Source of the DNA: Acidobacteriota bacterium
Lineage (GTDB): Bacteria > Acidobacteriota > Vicinamibacteria > Vicinamibacterales > UBA2999
Assembly (NCBI GenBank): GCA_018000455.1
Contig: JAGNJW010000007.1
Coordinates: forward strand, 119,061-183,060
Direction: 5' to 3'
DNA: 64,000 nucleotides
Below the pieces are notes generated by a model, which saw nothing but the letters and a program-made list of their open reading frames with translations, ran no database searches and was not told where the DNA came from. The position numbers were made by a program, and so were the translations under genes. How positions within the stretch are numbered: position 1 is the stretch's first letter; the number at the start of each line of letters is the position of its first letter. Positions 1 through 8,675 of this stretch are shown piece after piece.

Positions 1-8
1 CGGCCAGC

Positions 9-1172
9 GTGCTGGCCGGGCAGATGGCCGTCGCCGCCCGTTCTCTCGCCCTGGGCCGCTGGCGGCAGCGGGAGCGTCCGCGTCGCATGGGTCTGGCTTT
101 CGCGATCGCGGTGGCCGTGTCGTGTGCGAGCATCTGGCTGCCGGCACCGGGCGTCGTCGCACGGCTGGAGGGGCTCGCCGAGGACCTCCGCTTTGCGTCG
201 GCACCGGCACGGACACCCGACACTCGACTGCTGCTGGTGGCCATCGACGACGACAGTCTGGCCGAGGACGCGCGACCGCTGGCGCAAAGCGGCGATGAGT
301 TTGCCGCCGGGCTCGCCGCCGCCTTCGACGCCGGGGTACGGGCCGTCGCGCTCGATCTGCTGCTGCCGGAGGCCTGGGCCGACAGCGCTGCATTCGGCGC
401 GCTGCTCACCTCGCACGCCGACCGTCTGGTGCTCGGCATGGTGTCCAACGGCGACACCGTCATCGGCCCCGAGGCCATCGGCCCGCTGGCGACGGCGGCT
501 CTTGGGCCAGCGCGCGCCAGCAACCTCTTCGCGCTGGTCTCGAATACGCCGGCCGCCGACGGGGTGGTGCGCCGCGGACGCACGGCGGTTCGAGACGTCA
601 CCGCCACACCTCGCCACACGCTCGCTGGGAGGATGGCCGTGCTGGCCGGCGCGACGCCGCCGAGCCCGCTGGAATCGGCGTTCGTCGTCGATTTTACCGT
701 CGCCTCCGAGCGGTTCGATCGCCTCTCCTGGCGGGCCTTCACCCTCGCGCTCGCCGACGGCGCGAGATTCGACCGGCGCCTGGTCATCGTCGGCGCGGAG
801 TTCGCCGGCAGCGGCGATCGTCACCGCGTGGCGCGGCCCGGCGGCTGGCCGGTCGAGGTCTCCGGGCTGACCCTGCAGGGCCTGCTCGCCTCGACGCTGC
901 TGCAGGGACCACGCCTGCAGGTGACGTCGGTCGCGGTGACCTGGCTGAGCTGCGCGCTCGTGGCCTTCGTTGTGACCCTCTCTACCCTCTGGCTCCCGCG
1001 GCGCGCGGTCCCGGTCGCGGTGGCCATTGGCATCGCCGGCGGCGTCCTTGTCGCATTCGCCACCCTTCGCGCCGGCTTGATGATGCCGCTGGCCCTTCCT
1101 TTGCTTGGATGGCTGACAGCCGCAGGTATCGCTGGCGCGCTGAGAGCCGCCTTGCCCAATCGCCCGGAGTAG
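9..1172 (+). CDS. CHASE2-domain membrane sensor protein, possibly partial at 5' end
   Basis: This looks like an extracytoplasmic CHASE2 sensory domain protein. A membrane segment lies near residues 28-45, followed by a periplasmic CHASE2-like region with the family's typical start (LLLVAIDDDSLAE) and a later RRLVIVGAEFAG strand. Two or three hydrophobic helices occupy roughly residues 300-375, as in CHASE2 proteins where the sensor is followed by membrane helices. No kinase, cyclase or phosphatase domain follows: the protein ends after the last helix. The frame stays open to the window edge, so the true start may lie upstream; GTG at 9 and ATG at 24 are the first candidates. The FecR-domain gene begins 27 bases downstream and the FHA regulator follows, so the three probably form one signalling operon. 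Ligand and output are unknown. Confidence 0.7.
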   Translation: MLAGQMAVAARSLALGRWRQRERPRRMGLAFAIAVAVSCASIWLPAPGVVARLEGLAEDLRFASAPARTPDTRLLLVAIDDDSLAEDARPLAQSGDEFAAGLAAAFDAGVRAVALDLLLPEAWADSAAFGALLTSHADRLVLGMVSNGDTVIGPEAIGPLATAALGPARASNLFALVSNTPAADGVVRRGRTAVRDVTATPRHTLAGRMAVLAGATPPSPLESAFVVDFTVASERFDRLSWRAFTLALADGARFDRRLVIVGAEFAGSGDRHRVARPGGWPVEVSGLTLQGLLASTLLQGPRLQVTSVAVTWLSCALVAFVVTLSTLWLPRRAVPVAVAIGIAGGVLVAFATLRAGLMMPLALPLLGWLTAAGIAGALRAALPNRPE

Positions 1173-1199
1173 AATCGCCGTCCTGTCGGGAGTCTCATT

Positions 1200-2105
1200 G
1201 TGATCAGCAGATTCGCGCTCCTTGGCGCCTTCCTGGCGTGGCCCGCCGCGTTCGACCAAACCACCCGGCCGAGCCAAGCTCGGCCAGACGCCTTGCCAGC
1301 CGCGATCGTCACCCTCGTCCAAGGCACGGTCGAGAGCCGGCAGCCACCTGCCTCGGCGCTGCTCCTGCAACGATTTGATCGAATCGCTGCCGGGACATCG
1401 GTCGAGACCGCCGCCGACGCGAGCGTCATCCTGGCGTTTCGTTCCGGCGCTCGCACCCGCATCGACGGCGGCAGTCACGTGCGCATCGAGACGGACGGGG
1501 TCACGCGCCTGGCCGGTAGCGTGACGCCTCTGGCACGGGTGCCGGTCGTGCCATTGGTGGCGGCGGTGGCCGGCGCCGGCCGCGTCGTGGCCGCCGTGCG
1601 CGTCCGCGCCGACGGTATCGTGGTACGAACACCTGACCGCGGCATGACGACCACGGCCGATGCCACGGCTCTCGTGTTCGAACCGGTCGCGGCCAACGTC
1701 TACGACGTCGAGATCGAGGACGGCGCGGCCCGGATCGTCTGGCGAAAACGTGTGCCGGCCTCGCCTGCCCGCGTCCCGGCCGGCGTCCTCGAGCCAGGCC
1801 ACGCCTATCGCTGGCAAGTTCGGGCGCAGACGCCGGCAGGCTTCGTCCTCGAGGGCCGAGGCATGTTTGCGACGCTGGCGGCGGCCGAGACCCAGGCACG
1901 CCAGGCCCTACACGCGGCGGTTGTCACCGATGATCCGTCGTGGCCCGGGCTGCTCGCCGAAGTCGACTACTCACTCGGCCTGTGGGCCGAGGCGCTCGAC
2001 GCCTTCGGCGTGATCCGTGACGACGGCGCGGCCGATGCTGCGATTCTCGGCCGCATCGCCGAACTCGAGCGGCGCCTGGCGGCGCCGAACCGGCAGGAAC
2101 GCTGA
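1200..2105 (+). CDS. FecR-domain protein, exported
   Basis: The 301-residue protein starts at GTG with a hydrophobic N-terminus ending near residue 18, consistent with export. Residues about 35-110 match the FecR fold: VTLVQGTVESR, then GTSVETAADASVILAFRSG, then GSHVRIE. The second half resembles the beta-rich regions that follow FecR domains in proteins not linked to sigma factors, and its last 70 residues are helical. The N-terminal anti-sigma helix of classical FecR is not seen, and no ECF sigma factor gene is adjacent. It lies between the CHASE2 and FHA/AAA+ genes with gaps of 27 and 5 bases, so co-transcription is likely. A role in envelope sensing is inferred from the domain and context only. 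Confidence 0.72.
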   Translation: MISRFALLGAFLAWPAAFDQTTRPSQARPDALPAAIVTLVQGTVESRQPPASALLLQRFDRIAAGTSVETAADASVILAFRSGARTRIDGGSHVRIETDGVTRLAGSVTPLARVPVVPLVAAVAGAGRVVAAVRVRADGIVVRTPDRGMTTTADATALVFEPVAANVYDVEIEDGAARIVWRKRVPASPARVPAGVLEPGHAYRWQVRAQTPAGFVLEGRGMFATLAAAETQARQALHAAVVTDDPSWPGLLAEVDYSLGLWAEALDAFGVIRDDGAADAAILGRIAELERRLAAPNRQER

Positions 2106-2110
2106 ACGAC

Positions 2111-3823
2111 ATGCCGTATCGCCTCGTTGTTGTCACCGAGCGCGGGCCGCAGCGCGTCGTGCTGCACGAAGGGCCCAATCTCGTCGGGTCGGACCCGGAG
2201 TGCGAGGTGCACCTGCCGCACCCGAGCGTGTCGCACCGTCACGCGTCGCTCGATGTCGGGCCGGACGGCGTCATGCTGCGCGATCTCGGCTCGAGCAATG
2301 GCACCATGGCGGGCCCGCGCCGAATCCGCGAATGCGAGCTGGTGCCAGGCGTGGCGCTGTTCTTCGGACGGGTGCCGGCGGTGCTGGAGCAGGTTGCCCA
2401 GCACGATCTCGACATCGCGATACCGTTCGGATTACCGGCCGAAGCGTCGGCCGGCGCGCCGGAAACAGGGCCCGCCGGCACGGTGACGCTGGAGCCGGTC
2501 GTCAACTTCGTGCTCGACGACCTGCCGCGCCTGCTTCGGCGCCTGGTCGATGGGACCGACACAGCGGGTTTCCCGCAGGACGTGGGCCAGGCCCTCTTTC
2601 TCACGATTCCCTGCCTTTCGCTCGACGTGTTATCGAGGGCGCGCGGCGAAGACGCCATCCGCTTCACCGCGCGGGCCGACGGCCAGGACGGCGAGACGGC
2701 AGTGGTCACCCGCGAGAGCACCAGTGGCGCCACCATCGTGCGCGCCGCCTTCGCCTCATTGCGGCTGGCCGACACCTACGGTCCGCTACTGCACACGGCC
2801 GCGTCGCTCGTGGCGCTCTCCGACGGCGCCGGCCGCAATCGGTCCTCGCGCGAGGCGCGCCCGCGTCAACCCACGCCGTCGCCGCCCGACCCGCCCACGC
2901 TCGATGCCGAGATGCGGACCCTCTATGCCGATGCCGCGAAGGTGGCACGAGGCGACGTGTCGGTGCTCATCACGGGCGAATCCGGCACCGGCAAAGAGCT
3001 GCTCGCCCGCTATCTGCACGCCGCCTCGTCTCGAACTGACGGCCCCTTCGTGGCGCTTAACTGCGCGGCGCTGCCGCGCGACCTGCTCGAGGTCGAACTG
3101 TTCGGCATCGAGCGCGGCGTCGCCACCGGCGTCGACTCGCGGCCCGGCAAGTTCGAACTCGCCGACGCCGGCACGCTGTTCCTCGACGAGATCGGCGACA
3201 TGGCGCCCGAGACGCAAGCGAGTATCCTGCGCGTGCTCCAGGAGCGTCTGGTCTACCGCCTCGGCGGACGCGATCCGCACCCGGCACGCATTCGCGTCGT
3301 CGCGGCCACCAACCGCGACCTGACGCCGATGCTCGAAGACGGGCGCTTCCGCTCGGATCTCTATCACCGCATCGCCACCTGGGTCGTCGAGCTGCCACCC
3401 TTGCGTCAGCGCCGCGTGGACATCCCGGGACTGGCCGCGTTCTTCCTGGCGCGTGAGGCGGCGCGGCACGGCCGCCGGGTGGGCGGACTCTCGCGCGGCG
3501 CGGTCGAGGCGCTGACCGCGTTCGACTGGCCCGGCAACATCCGCCAGCTCGAACACGAGATGTCACGCGCGGTGCTGTTTCTCGACGACGGCGACACGCT
3601 CGACTCCGCCCGCCTCCATCCGGCGATTCTCGCCGGCACCGCAGCCAAGGGTGCCCGCTCGCTCGACAACGCGCGTCATACGGCCGAACGCGACGAGATC
3701 GTCGCCGCCCTCCACGCGCACCGCGGCGACGTGGCGGAAGCCGCGTCGAAGCTCGGAATCAGTCGGGCCACGGCGTATCGCCGCCTGAAGACGCTCGGCA
3801 TCGATCCGGCGCGCTGGCAGTAG
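2111..3823 (+). CDS. FHA-AAA+-Fis transcriptional regulator (bEBP family) with altered GAFTGA loop
   Basis: This is a 570-residue cytoplasmic regulator. Residues 1-95 form an FHA domain (GSDPECEVHLPHPSVSHRHA and later SSNGT), which binds phosphothreonine peptides. A linker region of about residues 100-260 follows. The AAA+ domain has Walker A GESGTGKE at 289-296 and Walker B LFLDEIGD. A C-terminal Fis-type helix-turn-helix contains EAASKLGISRATAYRRL. This layout is that of sigma-54 activators. However, the loop that contacts sigma-54, usually GAFTGA, reads GVATGV at residues 336-341, so dependence on sigma-54 is uncertain. The gene starts 5 bases after the FecR-domain gene, pointing to a CHASE2-FecR-regulator operon in which the FHA domain could read a phosphorylated partner. 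No kinase gene lies in the window beside it. Confidence 0.88.
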   Translation: MPYRLVVVTERGPQRVVLHEGPNLVGSDPECEVHLPHPSVSHRHASLDVGPDGVMLRDLGSSNGTMAGPRRIRECELVPGVALFFGRVPAVLEQVAQHDLDIAIPFGLPAEASAGAPETGPAGTVTLEPVVNFVLDDLPRLLRRLVDGTDTAGFPQDVGQALFLTIPCLSLDVLSRARGEDAIRFTARADGQDGETAVVTRESTSGATIVRAAFASLRLADTYGPLLHTAASLVALSDGAGRNRSSREARPRQPTPSPPDPPTLDAEMRTLYADAAKVARGDVSVLITGESGTGKELLARYLHAASSRTDGPFVALNCAALPRDLLEVELFGIERGVATGVDSRPGKFELADAGTLFLDEIGDMAPETQASILRVLQERLVYRLGGRDPHPARIRVVAATNRDLTPMLEDGRFRSDLYHRIATWVVELPPLRQRRVDIPGLAAFFLAREAARHGRRVGGLSRGAVEALTAFDWPGNIRQLEHEMSRAVLFLDDGDTLDSARLHPAILAGTAAKGARSLDNARHTAERDEIVAALHAHRGDVAEAASKLGISRATAYRRLKTLGIDPARWQ

Positions 3824-3854
3824 CCCGGCGGCCCCGCGCGGGCCTTTCGCTCGG

Positions 3855-3872
3855 GTCGGTCGCGCGACCGAC
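3855..3872. repeat. perfect 18-bp palindrome between genes
   Basis: The sequence GTCGGTCGCGCGACCGAC equals its own reverse complement. It lies 32 bases after the regulator stop and about 50 bases before the next start. It could be a dimeric protein operator or a hairpin end for the upstream transcript; no T-run follows, which argues against a classical terminator. Confidence 0.45.
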
Positions 3873-3885
3873 GCGGTCGGCAGCA

Positions 3886-3891
3886 TAGAAT
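3886..3891 (+). promoter_or_regulatory. candidate -10 element TAGAAT
   Basis: TAGAAT lies 30 bases before the start of the TIGR00300 gene and just after the 18-bp palindrome, so this palindrome would overlap the promoter. No good -35 is seen. Placement is suggestive only. Confidence 0.35.
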
Positions 3892-3921
3892 AGCGGCACG
3901 GCCACGGGGCCGCCGCCGAAC

Positions 3922-5157
3922 ATGATTGCCGAAACCATCGACGCCGAAGGCCACCTCATCGATTCGGGCGACCTGCAGGCCATCCTGACCACCGTCGTCG
4001 AGCAGGGCGCGACCTACGAGATCCTCCACTTCGACGTCGGGCGCACGAATTCCGACGCCTCGCGCCTGTCGATGCGGGTGGCGACCGAGTCGCAAGAGTC
4101 GCTCGACCACCTGCTCTCCACGCTCTCGAGCTTCGGGTGCTACGTCAAGGGCGCGCCCGACGCGGTCGTCCGAGTCAACGACATCGCCGGTGCCGCGCCG
4201 CTCGACTTCTACTCGACCACCAATCACCTGACACAGGTGCTCATCGGCGGCCAGTGGGTCACCGTCGGGGCGCAGCGCATGGACGCGGCAATCGTGGTCG
4301 ACGGTGCACACGTGTTCTGCCGCAAGTTGCGCGACCTCGAGGCCGGCGACCAGGTGGTGTGCGGCATGCAGGGCATCCGGGTGAAACCGGATCTGCAGGA
4401 TCGCGACAAACCGACGTTCGGCTTCATGAGCAACGACGTGTCGTCGGAGCGGCGCGTGGAGGTGGCGGTGGGCCGCGTGGCGGCGATGCTGCGGGAGGCG
4501 CGCGCCCGCGGCGAGAAGATCGCGTTCGTCGCCGGTCCGGTCGTCGTGCACACCGGCGGCGCGGAGTACCTCTGCGAGCTCATCGAGGGCGGCTTCGTCG
4601 ACGTCATCCTCTCGGGCAACGCGCTGGCCGTCCACGACATCGAGGCCGCGCTCTCGGGCACCTCGCTCGGCATCGACCTCGACACCGGCCGGCCCGTCGA
4701 GCACGGCCATCGCAATCACATGCGCGCCATCAACGTCATCCGGCGCGCCGGCGGCATCGGCGCGGCCGTGAAATCGGGCCTGCTGACGAGCGGCGTGATG
4801 CACGCCTGCCACGTGCACAACGTGGCCTACGTGCTGGCCGGCTCGATTCGCGACGACGGGCCGCTGCCGGAAACGGTGATGGATCTCTCCGCAGCGCAGG
4901 ACCGCTACGCCGAGGCGCTCAAACCGGTGGGCGTCGTCATCATGCTGTCGTCGATGCTGCACAGCATCGGTGTCGGCAACATGGTGCCGTCGTGGGTGAA
5001 GGTGGTGTCGGTCGACATCAACCCCGCCGTCGTCACCAAGCTCAGCGACCGTGGCTCGACGCAGACGATCGGTGTGGTGACGGACGTCGGGCTGTTCCTG
5101 CACCAGCTCGCCGTCGTTCTTCGAGGTAGTGGCCCCGATGTTCACGACGCTCATTGA
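3922..5157 (+). CDS. TIGR00300 family protein (LOR/SDH bifunctional enzyme conserved domain; ornithine cyclodeaminase-like)
   Basis: The 411-residue protein matches the LOR/SDH conserved-domain family. Its N-terminal domain of about 100 residues starts with the family's EGHLIDSG stretch and contains LHFDVGRTNSD. The C-terminal part has GPVVVHTGG, a DVILSGNALAVHDIEAAL stretch and a RNHMRAINVIRRAGGI segment, consistent with an NAD-binding enzyme. Archaeal members act as NAD-dependent ornithine cyclodeaminases, and the same module forms the C-terminus of cyanobacterial arginine dihydrolase fusions (ArgZ/AgrE). Here it stands alone, without the amidinotransferase-like domain. It overlaps the sulfurtransferase gene by 20 bases, so the two are probably co-translated. 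Conversion of ornithine to proline is the best guess but is not proven by sequence. Confidence 0.82.
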   Translation: MIAETIDAEGHLIDSGDLQAILTTVVEQGATYEILHFDVGRTNSDASRLSMRVATESQESLDHLLSTLSSFGCYVKGAPDAVVRVNDIAGAAPLDFYSTTNHLTQVLIGGQWVTVGAQRMDAAIVVDGAHVFCRKLRDLEAGDQVVCGMQGIRVKPDLQDRDKPTFGFMSNDVSSERRVEVAVGRVAAMLREARARGEKIAFVAGPVVVHTGGAEYLCELIEGGFVDVILSGNALAVHDIEAALSGTSLGIDLDTGRPVEHGHRNHMRAINVIRRAGGIGAAVKSGLLTSGVMHACHVHNVAYVLAGSIRDDGPLPETVMDLSAAQDRYAEALKPVGVVIMLSSMLHSIGVGNMVPSWVKVVSVDINPAVVTKLSDRGSTQTIGVVTDVGLFLHQLAVVLRGSGPDVHDAH

Positions 5158-5986
5158 TCCGCCGACGCTCGCCGCCCACCTCGCCGATCCCCGCTGGGTC
5201 GTGCTCGACGCGCGCTTCGACCTGGCCGCGCCCGAGCGGGGCGAGGCCCTCTACCGCGAGGGACACGTCCCTGGCGCTCGCTACGTGAGTCTCGACGCGC
5301 ACCTGTCGGGCGAGAAGTCTGGCACGAGCGGCCGGCACCCGTTGCCGGCGCCGGAGGTGGCCGCCGATCGCTTCGGCGCGCTCGGCATCGGCCCCTCGTC
5401 CCAGGTGGTGCTCTACGACGCCGACATGGGGATGTTCGCGGCGCGCGGATGGTGGATGCTGCGCTGGCTCGGGCATCAGGCGGTGGCGGTGCTCGATGGT
5501 GGGTTCGCCGCGTGGCAGCGCGCCGGGCTGCCGGTGACCGCCGCAGAGGAGCGCTGGACGCCGGCCGCGTTCGAGACCAAGGTGGCCGATGATCGGCGCG
5601 TGCCGGCCAGCGACGTCGAGGCGCATCTCGGGGAGGCGGGGCGCATCCTGGTGGATGCCCGCGCCAACGACCGCTTCCGCGGCGAGAACGAAACGCTGGA
5701 TCCGGTCGGTGGTCACATCCCCGGCGCGGTGAACCGCTTCTTTCAGCTCAACCTCACGGCCGAGAAGACATTCAAGCCGGCCGCGGCGCTGCGCGACGAG
5801 TGGACCGCCCTCTGCCAGGGGACCGACGCGTCGCGCGTCGTCATGTACTGCGGCTCCGGCGTCACGGCGTGCCACAACATCCTGGCCCTGGAACATGCCG
5901 GCCTCAGCGGCGCGCGCCTGTTCCCGGGCTCGTGGAGTGAGTGGTCGGCCGTGCCCGACCGTCCGCGCGCGACCGGCGAGTTGTAG
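5138..5986 (+). CDS. sseA: two-domain rhodanese / 3-mercaptopyruvate sulfurtransferase
   Basis: This is a 282-residue tandem rhodanese. The N-terminal, catalytically inactive repeat spans about 1-135 and carries the family's GHVPGARY and LYDADMGMFAARGWW motifs. The C-terminal repeat carries the active-site loop CGSGVTA with Cys238. CGSG(V/T)T favours 3-mercaptopyruvate as donor over thiosulfate, which usually goes with CRKGVT. No signal peptide is seen, so the enzyme is cytoplasmic. I chose ATG at 5138 over GTG at 5129 because a GAGGT ribosome-binding site lies at 5123-5127, ten bases before it. The gene begins inside the end of the TIGR00300 gene and is probably translationally coupled to it. 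Its stop faces the ADOP permease stop across 16 bases. Confidence 0.9.
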   Translation: MFTTLIDPPTLAAHLADPRWVVLDARFDLAAPERGEALYREGHVPGARYVSLDAHLSGEKSGTSGRHPLPAPEVAADRFGALGIGPSSQVVLYDADMGMFAARGWWMLRWLGHQAVAVLDGGFAAWQRAGLPVTAAEERWTPAAFETKVADDRRVPASDVEAHLGEAGRILVDARANDRFRGENETLDPVGGHIPGAVNRFFQLNLTAEKTFKPAAALRDEWTALCQGTDASRVVMYCGSGVTACHNILALEHAGLSGARLFPGSWSEWSAVPDRPRATGEL

Positions 5987-5987
5987 C

Positions 5988-6000
5988 GGGGCCTGGCCCC
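5988..6000. terminator. short GC hairpin between convergent genes
   Basis: GGGGC and GCCCC arms (the stem can extend one pair on each side) enclose a CTG loop in the 16-base gap between two convergent stop codons. There is no T-run, so intrinsic termination is only possible, not shown. Confidence 0.3.
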
Positions 6001-6002
6001 GG

Positions 6003-8441
6003 CTACTCGGCCCGCAGGGCCACCGATGGATCGACGCGCGATGCGCGGCGGGCCGGCAGGTAGCACGCGACGACGACGGCGATGCCCAGCACGACGGCCG
6101 CTACCGCGAAGTGACGCGGGTCCCTGGCGTTACTCCCGAACACGAAGCCCTCGACCGCTCGGGCCACGAGGCTGGCCAGCACGACGCCCACCAGCACGCC
6201 CGTGCCGGCGATGGTCAGGCCCTGGCGCACGAACATCCCGACGACGTCGCTAGGCCGGGCGCCCAGCGCCAGCCGCACGCCAATCTCCGGCACGCGCCGT
6301 CGCACCGAGTAGGCCAGCAGCGCATACACGCCCAAGCCGGCCAGGCAGACCGCCACGGCGGCAAACGTGCCCATCATCTCGCCCATGAACTGGGCTTCCC
6401 AGCTGACGAACCGCCGGCGCTCGGCCATCGACATCAGCTCGAACACCGGCTGATCGGGAAAGCGCTGGCGCATGAGCACGCGCGCAGGTTCGACCAGTCG
6501 GTCCGGATCCCCCGTGGCCCGGGCGAGCAGGGCCATCGACCGCGCGCCCGTCACCGCCTGCGGCAGATACAGACTGAGCCGCGACTGCGGCGTCTCCTCG
6601 CTCACCTCTTCGTAGTGCACGTCGGGGGCGACCCCGACGACGCGATACCAGTCGACCTCGGCCCGACGCCACACGCCGACGCGACGCCCGACCGCGCCGC
6701 CGTCAGGCCAGAAGCGCGCCGCCAGTGCCTCGTTCACCACGGCGACGCGAGCCGCCGGGTCGATCGTCTCGGCGGCGGTGAGCGGTCGGCCGTCGATGAG
6801 CGACAGGCCGAGCGTGTCGAAGATCCCGGCGCTCACGCCAATCGTCTGCGCGCCGATGCCGTCATCGACGCCGGCCGCGCCGTCGGCAACGACGCGGACG
6901 GGCGCGCCGCCATCGTCGCCCGGAATGCTGGTCGTGGCCGCGGCCGACTCCACGCCAACGATCGTCGACAAGGCCTTGGCGATCTCGTCGATGGCCCGCG
7001 CCCGGGCGTCTGGTGGATCGAACTGGTCGCCGGCCAGATACACGCGCATCGACAGGAGCGGCCGGTCGTCGAAGCCGAGGTCCGAGGTCTGGAGGGTGAG
7101 AAACCCACGCACGACCATGCTGGCACCGACCAGTAGCGCCAGGCAGACGGCCACCTGCGCCACGACCAACCCGGCGTGCAGGCGTTGCTGCCCCCGAGGC
7201 GGCGTCGCGCGCGCGGCGTCCTTGAGGTCGGCCACCAGATGCGGACGCGAGGCGCGCAGTGCCGGCAGCAGGCCGACGGAGAGAGTGGTCACGCCGGTGA
7301 GTCCGGCCGCGAAGAGCGCGATGCGCCAATCGAAGTCGAAGACCATCCAATACGGCAGGTCTTCCGGGAACGTCCCACGCAGCGCGTCGAGCAGCCATTC
7401 GGCTGCCACGAGACCGGCGACGGTGCCGGCGATGGCGACGAGGGCGGTTTCGACGAGCACGAGGCGCACCAGCCGCCCGCGCCCGGCCCCGAGCGCGCTG
7501 CGCACGGCCATCTCGCGTTGCCGGCCCGTGGCCTGCACCAGCATCAGATTGGTGAGATTCGCGCACGCGATGAGCAGCACGAAGCCGACGGCGGCCATCA
7601 GGGTGGTGCTCAGGAAGCGCGCGCCGCGATCGACCTGCGAGTCGCGGAACGGCAGCAGTCTGACGCCGAAGCCGCGGTTGGTCGCGGCGTGGTCGCGGGC
7701 CAGACGAGCGGCAATCGCCGAGGCTTCCTGCTGGGCCTGCGCCAGCGACGTCCCGGCGCGCAGCAAACCGACGGCATTGATGCCCCGGGCGTCGCGAGGC
7801 GCGTCGATCCACCGCAGGGGCAGATACAGGTCATCGCGCTCGGGAAAGCGAAAGCCCGGTGGCAAGACGCCGACCACCGTGCGCGGCAGGCCGTTCACCT
7901 GGATGGCGCGTCCGACGATGTCGGCCCGCGCGCCGTACCGTCGTTGCCACAGGCCGTGGGTCAGTAGCACCACGCGTTCGAGACCCGGGGCGGCGCCTTC
8001 GTCCTCGAGGAACAGCCGGCCGATCGCCGGCGCCACTCCGAGCAGTGGGAACAGATCGGGCGTGACCGACCCGCCACGCACGCGCTCGGCGGCGCCGTCC
8101 TGGCTCAAGGCGAGGCTGCGCCCGAGGTAGCCGCCGAGACCCTCGAACGCCGTCGCCTCGCGCAGGTCCAGAAGGTCGGCGTACGACACCTCCGAGTCGC
8201 CCCACGACCAGTCCTCTGACTGCTGGGCGTGGGTCGAGAAGAGGGTCACGACCCGGTCGCTCCGTTCGCCAAACGGCAGCGGCCGCAGCAGCACCGCGTT
8301 CACGATGCTGAACACCGTGACGTTGGCGCCGATGCTGAGGGCGAGCGTGCAGAAGACCGCGAGCGCGACGCCCGGGCGCTTGACGAGCCCGCGAAGGGCC
8401 TGGCGCACGTCCTGCCCCAGCGCCGACAGAGGATTGGTCAC
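6003..8441 (-). CDS. ADOP-type ABC transporter permease (FtsX/MacB fold, duplicated)
   Basis: This 812-residue membrane protein has the acidobacterial duplicated orphan permease layout. An N-terminal helix (about residues 20-45, ending SIVNAVLLRPLPFG) is followed by a MacB-like periplasmic domain and three membrane helices near 280-420. A second periplasmic domain and three further helices up to the C-terminus complete the duplication. Typical motifs include FSIVNAVLLRPLPF, VGFVLLIACANLTNLML and RRRVPEIGVRLALGARP. No ATPase gene is adjacent, which is usual for this family. I chose GTG at 8441 because family members begin shortly before the DVRQALRGL segment; ATG at 8516 is an in-frame alternative. 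Substrate is unknown; MacB relatives export peptides, lipoproteins or drugs. Two more copies lie in this window. Confidence 0.88.
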   Translation of the reverse strand: MTNPLSALGQDVRQALRGLVKRPGVALAVFCTLALSIGANVTVFSIVNAVLLRPLPFGERSDRVVTLFSTHAQQSEDWSWGDSEVSYADLLDLREATAFEGLGGYLGRSLALSQDGAAERVRGGSVTPDLFPLLGVAPAIGRLFLEDEGAAPGLERVVLLTHGLWQRRYGARADIVGRAIQVNGLPRTVVGVLPPGFRFPERDDLYLPLRWIDAPRDARGINAVGLLRAGTSLAQAQQEASAIAARLARDHAATNRGFGVRLLPFRDSQVDRGARFLSTTLMAAVGFVLLIACANLTNLMLVQATGRQREMAVRSALGAGRGRLVRLVLVETALVAIAGTVAGLVAAEWLLDALRGTFPEDLPYWMVFDFDWRIALFAAGLTGVTTLSVGLLPALRASRPHLVADLKDAARATPPRGQQRLHAGLVVAQVAVCLALLVGASMVVRGFLTLQTSDLGFDDRPLLSMRVYLAGDQFDPPDARARAIDEIAKALSTIVGVESAAATTSIPGDDGGAPVRVVADGAAGVDDGIGAQTIGVSAGIFDTLGLSLIDGRPLTAAETIDPAARVAVVNEALAARFWPDGGAVGRRVGVWRRAEVDWYRVVGVAPDVHYEEVSEETPQSRLSLYLPQAVTGARSMALLARATGDPDRLVEPARVLMRQRFPDQPVFELMSMAERRRFVSWEAQFMGEMMGTFAAVAVCLAGLGVYALLAYSVRRRVPEIGVRLALGARPSDVVGMFVRQGLTIAGTGVLVGVVLASLVARAVEGFVFGSNARDPRHFAVAAVVLGIAVVVACYLPARRASRVDPSVALRAE

Positions 8442-8675
8442 GGCGTCACGTTTACAAGCGGCATGCCGTCGTGGTTCAGCACGAGAGAACGTCGGATTCC
8501 CAACGTTTGCGGCCATCGTCCCAACCCCCAGCCCGGTGTTGGTGTCCGCAATCGGACACCGCGAGCCCGGGCCCGGACGTCGCCTCGGGCCGGCCGACGA
8601 GTCGGCCTTCGCCAGCCAACGTTCCGGCCCTTTGCGCCGTCCAACCTCCCGATTGCCATCCTCTGGGAGAAAGCC

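Noticed and set aside
3676..5154. Long minus-strand open frame opposite the TIGR00300 gene
   Set aside because: Composition rich in His, Arg and Val, with no recognisable domain. The plus-strand product matches a known family, so this is a high-GC shadow.
5895..7136. Plus-strand open frame opposite the first ADOP permease
   Set aside because: His/Arg/Ala-rich shadow; the ADOP frame has clear family motifs throughout.
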